Shown here piece after piece: positions 35,740-47,700 of a DNA stretch of 64,000 bases (position 1 is the stretch's first letter; the number at the start of each line of letters is the position of its first letter). The stretch covers positions 19,518,932-19,582,931 of the forward strand of contig NC_092679.1 in the NCBI RefSeq assembly GCF_964355755.1, in the 5' to 3' direction. The position numbers and the translations under genes are program-made. Under the pieces are notes generated by a model, which saw only the letters and a list, made by a program, of their open reading frames with translations, was not told where the DNA came from and made no database searches. Origin of the DNA: Antedon mediterranea (lineage: Eukaryota; Echinodermata; Crinoidea; Comatulida; Antedonidae).

Positions 35740-38700
35740 ATGTCTTCTGTTTGGAAAAGATTACAGCGGGTCGGGAAACGGGCTGCAAAGTTTAAGTTTA
35801 CCTGCTCATACCATGAACTGCAACTCAAAGCAACTAAGAAATGGTAAGTTTTTAGTTGTATAAAATTGTTTTACATCCTCCCCACCCACCCTCTATTAAA
35901 ATTATCATGCCTTGCTCCCTGAAATAGGAACAAATATTAATAATATTATTATTATAATATTCATTCAGATGAATACAGGTAGCTGTTCATTTTGTCAGAA
36001 ACATAATATTATTAAAGGCTATCCATAATAGTAAGAATAGCACTTTTCATAGCACCTTGTTGCAATAGGTGTCCATTTAAGGGCCCCCTAAGGCACTATA
36101 AAAATGGTTGTGAGCAAGCTGTACAGTATGAAAACAAGTAGTTTGTTACAGTGATGATAGTGCGTATCCAACTGATGTATTTAATAGGTATCGAAAATAA
36201 AAGGAGTTAACAATTTATAAAAATTAAAGTGAAATGAGTAATTTTGAAATTGTTATTTCATAGTAAGATTATATTATGTATTGTAAGGTGACTTTCAATA
36301 AAGTGACATTCTGTAAGGTAACATTCTATAAGGTGATATATTCTGTAAATGACATTCTGTAAGGTGACATTCTATAAGGTGATATATTCTGTAACTGACA
36401 TTCTATAAGGTGACATTCTATAAGGTGATATATTCTGTAACTGACATTCTGTGTAAGGTAACATTCTATAAGGTGATATTCTGTAAATGACATTCTGTAT
36501 TAGGTGACATTCTGTGAGGTGATATTCTGTGAGGTGACATTCTGTGAGGTGATATTCTGTAACTGACATTCTCTAAGGTGACATTATATAATGTGATTTA
36601 TTCTGTAACTGACATTCTGTAAGGTGACATTATATAAGGTAATATTCTGTAAGTGACATTCTGTAACTGACATTCTCTAATGTGATAGTCTGTAACTGAC
36701 ATTCTGTAAGGTGACATTCTAAAAGGTGACATTCTATAATGTGATCTGTAACTGACATTCTGTAAGGTGACATTCTCTAAGGTGACATTCTATAAGGTGA
36801 TATTCTGTAGCTGACATTCTGTAAGGTGACATTCTATAAGGTGACTTTCTGTATGTGACATTTTATAATGTGATTTTCTGTAACTGACATTCTGTAAGGT
36901 GACACTCTATAACGTAATATTCTGTAAGGTGACATTTATTCTACAATATAAGGTGATATTCTGTCAACTGACATTATAAAATGTAAAACTCTGTAAAGTT
37001 GAAATTCTGTAAGAGTGTGTTTCTTCTCAGTAACACCAGACAACACATTCAGCTGAAATTAACAGTTATTTTACAGTGCATTCACATTTTTACTACAAAA
37101 AATAATAATTTTCAGTTTTTATAGTCCTTTTATTTATTTATTGTTTGGGTTTCATCTGTCAGAATTGCTTTCTCATTTATTATGTCAAGCTAAATAGCAG
37201 CTCAGGAAGTGCAGAATTCTATGAAACTGTTTGTCATTACATCCGAGTATATCCCCAACCCATATTTATAAATGATATAATTTGTGACAAAAGACGAAAT
37301 AGACACTCTTTAGAGCACACATCTGCTTTTGAATATGAATTAAATATTGTCCAACATTTGTTGTTCCTTTTCAAATATGTAGTAATGTTTAACAATCAAC
37401 TTCACGTGGCTAAACCAATCTGCGCCTTGTGATACCTTCCGCAAATTTGACAACTTTTTTTTTTCAATTGCAAAACTTGGCAAGGAAGCTATCACATTGT
37501 TTATTTATCTGTGAGCATGTGCAGAAGGTTGTTATGCTCTATCGCTTTATTTGGTGCTGTGTTGTGCCTAGTATTTCATAAAAATCTTGCTTCTGTCTAT
37601 TTTCATTTAGGATATGACTCACCGTAGGGCCTATTTTAGTATCACCTGTTTCACCCTATTTGCTGCATCTCGGTTTATGATCAATTCTAAATTTAGCTAG
37701 CCCATAATTATATCCCATGGACTTTAACACTATGCATTTACACTGTATCAATTGTTTTGTTGTTTGTTATCACTGCTAGGTATACAATACTTTACTGTAG
37801 TCCAATTGAAGCTGTATTTCCCTACAAAATACAAGGTTTCTTAAGTTTCTTTAATGTTCTCCTGCCGACCTAAAAACTACTAAAGGCCGACGCTATCTCA
37901 AGACGAATTGTCTCGTCAGGATTCAACTCAGACAGCACCAACGAGTCAAGATGTCGGGCATCGTCGTTTTGTAGATATAGGAGAATATGGTATACTGTTA
38001 CGTGTTATGGAACATTATTGTTTTGTGACATAATATACAAATAATGAATGTTTATGAGTGGAATGGTACAAATAATGAATGTTTATGAGTGGAATGGTAC
38101 AAATAATGAATGTTTATGAGTGGAATGGTACAAATAATGAATGTTTATGAGTGGAATGGTACAAATAATTAATGTTTATGAGTGGAATGGTACAAATAAT
38201 GAATGTTTATGAGTGGAATGGTACAAATAATACCTTAAATTTAAAGCACTTCTTTTTAATCAACCTGCGTACATTAGTCAATTAATCACCATTTATGTTC
38301 CTGGACGGACTCTTAGATCATCTGATGATATCTTACTCTCTGTTCCACGCATAGCTACTAAAACTTTGATCATAGATCGTTTTCTTTTGCAGCACCCACA
38401 CTCTGGAATTCACTCCCCGCACAAATTAAACACTGCTCTTCTGTTGCCTTATTTAAAAAATTGCTCAAAACTTATTTTTTCGACCTCTAACATACATAGC
38501 GCCATTGATTTTGTACCTCGGTCTTTGAATTGACGCTTTATAAATTTTGATATTATAATAATAATAATTACAAACTTCGCCAGGCAACTGAAACTGATCT
38601 AGACTAATTATGTTTTTTTTCAACGATTCCATGTCTTGTAGAGTGTTTCCCATTAATTAATCAAAATCACACAAACGATAAATTAGTACATATCTCTCTA

Positions 38701-41700
38701 AAAATATGAGATTATCATCGTGGCGAAAATACAAAAAAGCAGCACTGTTTGATTTCTAAAGTAATGCTTTTATTCAACAAATATTTTCTGTAACCAAAAA
38801 AGATTTTTTTTCCGTACACGACAAAAAAAAAACGATTGTTAAATAGTGCGTACTATTGCACGCCATGTGACCCACAATCGTCCAATCAAATTACATGAAT
38901 TTATTTAGGTGTTATATAAAAAATAATAATGATGTTTAATTAATGTTCATAATGCAGCAGTTTCCATTGGAATGTACTCCAACACTGTTGAATTATGTCT
39001 GTTGGAATTTGTACCAAGTGCAGTGAATAATTTAACTCTACTACTCCCTGTAATAATATGATTAGCATGGAAATTAAAGCACTTACTGTATCTCAGGAGA
39101 GTTTAGTAAGTGTTTTGGTACCTTTTGACAATTTCAAACACCTTAAAGTGCATTTTGTCACATTTGTAAAATGTTTGTTTATAAGAATACCAACAGGGTG
39201 CACGGTGATGTTGATAATTAAACTTTAAACACCTATTTTACGTAATAGACTACCTTAGTGAATATTTGACCCATTGGGCATAAATATTGTTACATGGGTG
39301 GAAACAAAACTTGGAAAATGTTCGCTCTTTATCACCTCTGACCTGCTGACTCCTGGGTCATCAAAATCTATAATCTTTTATATTGTCAAAAAAAACAGAT
39401 CAGAGATTATTTTTATTTTTTTTTTATTTATTCAACTTCCCACTAACAGGATCGGGACCAACAGGTGGTAAACACCTCTAAAAACGGTCATGTTGTAAAA
39501 TAGGTTACAACCATACCCTATTTTTTTCTGTTGTCATTATTTAATTTTCTGTATAATATTAAAACTATCCTATAGTATAAATATAGTAATATAATTATAG
39601 TAGTGTTTGTGAGGAAAAGCAAAATTGGAAGTGAGCCCTCTGTTGGTGAAACTCTCAAACCACTAGCTGAAAATGTGTCTATAAAACGTCTAAAGACATT
39701 GAGAAAGTACTTTCTATGGATTAGTACCAACTTATTGTTTTAACTCAACTTATTTTCGTTTAAAGATTAATCATCAATGCATTTTTAAAGGATATAACAT
39801 ATATTTGTATTTTACTTTTAATAATTCTGTACTGTATATACAGTGGAACCCTACTAATAGTGGGGTGCCTTAGGGTCAAAAACGTTACACGGATGACAAA
39901 GTTTTCAAATTTTGCACATATGTTCACTTGGACATACAGATTAAAAAAATCACTGTAGCCAAGAAAAAAAATGTATTTTATGACCATATTTGGAGTATTT
40001 TCAAAATGGCCGCCAAAACAAAATGATGGTCCATATCTTAGTAACCGGTAGGGGTACAGAGTTCATTTTAGTGTTAAATTGCTTAGAACACATATGTTTC
40101 TATTCACTCTAATACAACATTTTGTTAGAAAATGGCCGGAATCATCATTTCCGGAATTGTGACCTTTGACCCTAGTATGGTCATATCTCGATAACTACTG
40201 ACAGTAGAAACATGAGGTTGGTCTTAAAATATTCACAATATACATGTTAGTATTTGGTCTAACGAACTATTTTTCCCAAAAGTGACTGGAAATCATAATA
40301 TTGACCTTTGACCCGATAACCTCAAATTTCGTTACTGAATGCGCATAACATCAAAATATTGGGCTTAAATTGTCAAAAATGTATATTTTTGTATTAATTA
40401 AGGTAATGACTGAATTTGTCAATTGACCAGAAGTAATTATATTAACTTTTGACTTAAATTTTGTTTTATATCACTACAACATTGGCAGTAAATCGTCAAA
40501 CACTTATTTTTCACGCAATACATTGTTTTCTCAACAAATTTAAACAATTACTTTTTCATATGATATGTTTGTTTAGAATGATTCAGATTGTTGTATCTAG
40601 AGATATGGCCTACCTGGTTATGTGTAGAGGAATGTTACATTTTACTATGCGTGATTACATTTCCAGATTATTTTCTGCAAGTTGTAAGCTTCAATAAATT
40701 AATATAACTGTTTTGCAGTGTATTATATTTACAGTTTACACTTCTTCATTTTATATTTCAAACCTCAGTTATTAAAAAATAAAATAAATAAATAATAATA
40801 ATAAGTATTAACTATGTCTTAGAAATAATAAATTCTGACACGGATCGTCTGTATTCAATTACGAGTAATATTATCTGGGACATTTGCAGCTGCACAGTTC
40901 TGTACAAGGGAGGTTGGATTTGGCACATTTGCAAGTCACACAACCACGGTCAGATTTGCAGCCACATTTGATAAGTTCATTGCAGGCCTTGGCTGCTTCT
41001 GGTTTAGTCATCCAAACTGGCTTCCAATGTGTGTCTTCTAATGTCCAACCCCAATCTTCTGGAGTAGGAATAGTTGGTTCAGCATTCTGACAAGTGGTCC
41101 ATATACCTCCTTGATATATGGCTCTTTTCACATAAGTAATGCATCCTACAATATAAATGTAATATAATGTACAAACAATGCTGTTTAGTTGAATAAAAAA
41201 AAGTATGCACTAAGTATAAGTTTAATTGTATTCCAACCATTCAATTTTAATTACCTGGGTGGGTGGAACATGAGCAATATCCTTGTTCTTCTGTGAAAAC
41301 ATATTTCGACGGGCTTCATTTACTGATAATGATATGCTGCTTTTGTTGTATAGAAGAATAGTGAGCCGCTCAATATGTTTGAAGTTGAGAGAAAGACAGT
41401 CAACTTGTTGAAAAGGATGTCTGTACATGGAAAGAAATGCCTCTGTTGCCTCTGGAAATGATTTCCATGCTTTCCAAGCACTCTTCTTACTCTTACCGAA
41501 AAATGAGGATGTAGTGTCACAACCTGAAAAAGCATGGAAAAGTGGAAGGGCGCATGCCATGCTTTCACCTAGATGTCTACACATGTTGTTGATGTTATAG
41601 TAACAGAAGTGATTACCAGTGCCGAATGCAACCCACAGTTTCAGTTCAGGAAATCGATGGCAAAGATTGAAAAATTGACCAATTAGAATGATGATAATGT

Positions 41701-44700
41701 CAGTATCCACTGTTCGCACCATGATTTGTCTTGCACCATGCTCCAACGAGTGCACCAAATGAATTACAATCCTGGTATCTGCTTCTTCTTGTGTTGAGTT
41801 ACTCATGTTGTTTCCTTTAGATATGACTGATGTACCCTTTGTTATGTACACATTCTTGTTGTCTGTAAATGATTGTTGTTCAACTAACTCAGACAAATAT
41901 AGGAATAGTTCCTCTTTGTTTTTGGAATTAAGAAGGAAGTCTTTCCACTTGACAGGTGTCTTGGTTTTTGGTTCTACTTTTAAGCGTACACCTTTACCTC
42001 TCTTCTCTCTAGTAGATTCTTTAATGCTTGATGAAATATATCTATCCCACACAACATTTCGAAATGTTGTAGAAGGATTTCTTTCAAGCGCGTTTTATTA
42101 AATGATATATTCTCTCCAAATTGATGAAGACGATCTTCAAACCAAGAATGTAAATGTGATAATTGAAATAACAATGTTCCCTCTTCTACTAATCCCTCTA
42201 CATAAGAAACCAATTCTGCAAACACTCTGCCTTTCACACGATCTCTTTCTGTTTTAGAAAAAGACAAAGTATTGCTTTGATGTTTTCTATATCGATTTCT
42301 AAATTGCGTCAAACAATCCATGTGGTATTTTGCTGCAATAGCTACTAAATCACCATTCGAAATAGTAGCAAGAAGATCAAAATCATTCATTTCTGTCGCC
42401 ATTCTTCGAAGTATTTTTGTCAGTGACACCTTTGAGTATTCATGAAGCTTTTGAAATGTATCTTTTTTGCAGAAAATACAGTTATTTCTGCTAGGACTTG
42501 CAACTTTCTGTCTTTTTGAAGACCGCTCTTTCGTATCTATGTTTTCTTTTACTTGATGTTTTCTTAACCTTTCCAGCTTAGTGTTGTTGAACTTCAAATG
42601 GCAAGAATGATGCCACGAGGCACCGTTTTTAATAAAAGCCTCCGGTGTACCATGGTCTCCATATTCTAATGAAAGTGGTGAAGCTTGTAGTTGCTTAAAG
42701 CCGTCTACATTGTTTAAAAACGCTTCGTACACACATCTAGCATTAATGTTTCCTCGTTTTTGTGAACACCTTAAACTTTCCGATGTAGCAGACTGGCATC
42801 TTGACCAGTCCATTGTAAGTGTTTACTTACACCTAGTCTAGTCATAGGGCTAGTGTCTCGAACATAAATTCTGTGAAATATATAGAGTAAACTTAAACAA
42901 ATAACAATCCTGATAGTTAAAAAATAAATATGAATGTTTTTCTTTTATTCATTTTCTATCATTCATGTTTTAACCAAAATACGTGTAAGAAGCAATTCCT
43001 GTACCTATTGGTCCTAAACCTATAGCCTACATCAATTATTTAAAGTTATTAAAAAAAATTGTAATTATTTAAATTATTTAAAGTTAAATTTAATAATGAT
43101 GTGTAATTGCAATATAATTTTTCACAAAACTACACTTGGGACTCCCTGTAACTAAGCATTTGCTAGGCCTATGAGAGGCATCCGCTTTGCATTGCCACAG
43201 TCGTTTTCGCCGTGGAGGTATGCCTAGCAACGAGCCTGTGTTAGCCTAGCCTAATTGATAATCAATTTAAATGCTTAAAAGAAACAAGAAAGTAAATTAA
43301 TGGTAACCTAATGCTTTAAAGTGGTAAATCAATATATATATATTTAATAAAAACACTTGTTTGAAATCAACAACTGCTTTATAAGCATAAAAATACTTAC
43401 CACTTGGCAATTATCCACCTGTCAACACGTTTGACTTCATAAACTTTTAGCCAATCAGAATGCCGGATTTTATGAATACTCATTTTGGAGGGAAATCTTT
43501 GTCTAGGTAATACTATAGTAATTGATTGTATATAAAAGGGGTTCTATGGACCTTAAATAATGAAATCATTGTTATTATTAGTATTTATTATTCTCAAATA
43601 GAAACTATTATAACAAATATTGTGATTTATTTTAACTGGTCTTTGGAACGTTAAAAAATAGATTATGTCGAAAAGGCACTGCTTCTCTATAACACTGAAG
43701 TTAGTTGTAGTGATATAAAACAAAATTTAAGTCAAAAGTTAATATAATTACTTCTGGTCAATTGACAAATTCAGTCATTACCTTAATTAATACAAAAATA
43801 TACATTTTTGACAATTTAAGCCCAATATTTTGATGTTATGCGCATTCGGTAACGAAATTTGAGGTTATCGGGTCAAAGGTCAATATTATGATTTCCAGTC
43901 ACTTTTGGGGAAAATAGTTCGTTAGACCAAATACTAACATGTATATTGTGAATATTTTAAGACCAACCTCATGTTTCTACTGTCAGTAGTTATCGAGATA
44001 TGACCATACTAGGGTCAAAGGTCACAATTCCGGAAATGATGATTCCGGCCATTTTCTAATAAAATGTTGTATTAGAGTGAATAGAAACATATGTGTTCTA
44101 AGCAATTTAACACTAAAATGAACTCTGTACCCCTACCGGTTACTAAGATATGGACCATCATTTTGTTTTGGCGGCCATTTTGAAAATACTCCAAATATGG
44201 TCATAAAATACATTTTTTTTCTTGGCTACAGTGATTTTTTTAATCTGTATGTCCAAGTGAACATATGTGCAAAATTTGAAAACTTTGTCATCCGTGTAAC
44301 GTTTTTGACCATTTTTTCCCTTAAGGCACCCCACTATAAGGGGAAACTTTACCATGAAAATGTTAACAATATGACCACCCCTTATTTAAGTGGATACTTG
44401 GCTGGTCATGAATTTGTTCCTTTATTTGTGTTTTCTACTGTATGCAACTGCAAATATGTTGGATAGCATTTTACCGTCTAAAGTAATGACTTAAGCTCTG
44501 TCTACACTATCAAACTAGTTTGACAAAAAAAGTTTGATGTGCCCAAATATGGTAGTGATATGATATCATCATGTATATATGGGCACATATAGTTTTATAG
44601 TGTAGACAGAGCCTTAGACATCTTGTATTTAAATCCAACAATAATAATGGCCAATTTATCTATTGTTGATCCTTTAATTATCATTATCTTAATTATACAT

Positions 44701-47700
44701 AAAAGAAGTGTGTTTGTATGATTATTTCTGTCATTATACATGGATTTGGACTATACTTTTAATAATCCTATTATTGGACAATGATAAGTATGTTTGCTAA
44801 TTGCAGGGTTTTTTCCCCTTTTATTTTTTCCCAATTAAAAACAGAAACTTACAAAACAGATGGAGTATTAAGTTAATATATTCCTCCATACACAAAGTAA
44901 TTGTTATTACAGGATTTTATATTTCTTATTTAATAGACAGTAATAATGTTATTTGATCATTAGTAAGGAAAATCAAACAGCTATAGATAATAGTATCATG
45001 TATATTATTAATCCAAAGGCAAATTACTGGGGAAAAAATGACAATGCTATGGGTATCAGTGTCTGGATTTTAATAGAGATACAAAATAAGCTCAAACCTA
45101 AATAAAAATGATATAATGTAAAACAGCCAGAAAAATGTGCAAAGCTTTTGGGCAACACTAGCCTTTATTTATTTTTGTTGTTGTCTGTGTGTCATGTCAG
45201 ATTAATTGGATATTCAAGATTATAACATTATTTAAAACAATAAGGAAATCATGAAATAATACTAAATAGTAATAACAAATTTTAAAAACATGTTTACTTC
45301 TTTTGGAGTCTTATTGCTGAAAAACACCATTATTTACAAAGGTAACGTGTCGAGAAGTATTCTAGTGGGAACAATACAAGTGATAATGGGGTACGTAACA
45401 CCTCTCTCTATTCCAATCAAGACACAGTACTTCAAACAATACCTCTGTAAATAACAATAGAAACAGGTGAATCAATGGGCTACCTTAGGTAATCAATGGC
45501 CCACAAGTATTGATCTGTCCACTCATCTTAAACAATTAGCAATCTCCATTGCAGGTAGCCAATTTGCCCTCCCCTTATCTATTGTATAACTTATTGATTT
45601 CCGACTTTTCTCCAGCAAAACAACACATATTTTGTGTCTTGTTTTTTCCCATCTCTATTCTTCTGGGTACAATCTTCCCTCCTTGAAGACAGTTAGGGTA
45701 TTAATTGAAGTTGGACCCATAGAGGATTAGTCAAGTTACCCTTTATAGTAAATTCAAGTAGAACATTAGATTTGAGCAGATTAATTGATTGGATTGGGTA
45801 TCAGATAGATTAATTTAGGAAATAACTTTCAGTATTTGATGTGATTGATAGATTATTGGTTTATTAGTTAACAACTGTACTTTGCTTATCAATCCCAGGG
45901 TTCTTGGTCCAGATACTTCCAAGTTCTATGATTACTCTGATGGCCAATGTAGCACCAATATCTACTGTATAGCCTCATACTCTCAATAAACTCAATAGTG
46001 GAGGAGGTTGTTTCTGTTGGTTGGTTTAAACAATAAAAAATAATTTCTTTTCCCACTCAGATTTCTATAATAGTTTTGTTTATATACAGTATGCATCATT
46101 TATGACTAAATACACTCGTAAATAAATATATGTATTAATGTGCTTTAGATTGAAAAAAAAATCTGGATTTGGCCACCCTAACCAGCATATTTATAACCTT
46201 TTATTTTCTAACAAGGCCATACACATGGCTGCAGTCCCGTGCTCAAATTTGAGTTAGTGTTTACCAACCAACCGACCGACAGAGTGAGCTATAGAGTCGA
46301 CTTTTGCACACGGCTTAATACAGGACTATATGTAAAACATCTATACCTGTTTTTATCTTGTATAAATATGTTGTAAATTAATCAAATAAAATATTTATAC
46401 AGTGGATACTTTGTTTGGTCCCCTGAATAGAATTGCTGTACTACACTGCCCTTAGCTCATTTCTGATTAGGGGTGAGTTGTTCTGCTGTAGTTATAATGC
46501 ATGTATTCCTACCATAGATAGATACTTGATATGACTCACTACTACTAGCTGTTGATTCGTCTATTTGTTTTTTAAATATTTTTATATAGTTTATTTTATA
46601 TCATTGTTGTTACTTTGGGAGTACGGAACCTGAACTCTTGTTATAGTGATTAGGTTCACTTTTAGGTTCCTGCCTACTCCCTTAGTTTCTGTGTTTTGTT
46701 TGTTTGTAACTGGTTTTTGGCAATAAATAATAATAATAATAATAAGTATTATGTGTCCATTTTTGTTTAGTTGAATGTACAAGAAATATGTTTGAAACCA
46801 AATACAAAAATTGTTATTAGTAATGTATTATTATTGTTTGATTTTCTGTTCATGTATCATATGTATTATTAATAGGGACCCTCATAAGACAAGCTTTTGC
46901 CTCTAATCTGATTCCCAGTTGTTCTTAACTGACTAAATGTGGAATAAATAATATTTTTTTTTAAATAAAATTTTGAAACTAATAATAATGAGGTGCATCA
47001 TTCCATTTTTCTATACAATTAATTTATGAAAAATTATTATTGAATTTCAAAACATTTATAATAATTCTGTCAGAATGTATCATGGATGCATTTTACAGTA
47101 ACCTGTTATTTTGGTTTCACTTAGTCAAGAAATTTAAAGGTACATTTTACTGGTCTATTGTTTGTAACTTGAGTGGCGTTACTATTGTACAGAATAATAA
47201 AACATCACTTTCAGTTGATGTTGTTCTAGAATAGATACATTGTATAGAACTGACTTTCCATGTTGTACTAAACTAGTCCTGTTATGAATACCGGACTAGT
47301 AGCCCATTCACGCTTTCCCTGACCTGGGAATTTTAAACAATTCAGTTTGATTTTGTACCTTAATGAAGCAACGGAAGAAACTCCTTTTTCAATAAGTTCT
47401 TAAACCCCCTTTTGTTATATTGTTTCTTTTAATTTAAAAGTAAATCTTTAGAAAACTCTTTGCCATGTTCTTCATTATTAGTAAGAAACAACTGACTATC
47501 TCGTCCATTCATGATGTCTGGCTTTCCATAGTGATTGCCTCTTTTCAAGCGGCAGAGGTTTTAATCTTCAAAGGCCGAGTTAATTAGTAAGGTATTATTA
47601 AGATTTGAGGTGGACGTTTTTTGGCACAGATACCCACGGAGTACTTAGCTTTTAATAGTGTATGGTACAATAGGTAGTCTCCAGCCATTCAATTTAGACA

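Larger units (their letters stand above)
39841..44349. mobile_element. 4.5-kb element with about 630-bp terminal inverted repeats enclosing one gene
   Basis: The left inverted repeat (about 39857-40480) and right one (about 43704-44337) match almost base for base. Both contain AACGTTACACGGATGACAAA, TAGTAACCGGTAGGGGTACA, TTTGACCCGATAACCTCAAA or their inverses. I counted only a handful of substitutions, plus one 10-bp length difference near the outer end. Beyond the strong match the outer edges read TACAGTGGAACC and (inverse) TAAAGTTTCCCC, consistent with TA target duplications, but this edge is inferred. Inside is a minus-strand gene (40871-42813) and about 900 bp of upstream DNA. No DDE transposase is encoded. 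It sits in EHBP1 intron 1 in antisense orientation. Confidence 0.88.

Noticed and set aside
38465-38653. 62-codon minus-strand frame over the LINE fragment
   Set aside because: The plus strand carries the recognisable reverse-transcriptase C-terminus; this frame is its antisense.
39760-39987. 75-codon minus-strand frame, with an almost identical start at 44197-44466
   Set aside because: The same sequence appears twice only because both frames lie in the two inverted arms of the 4.5-kb element; composition is not protein-like.
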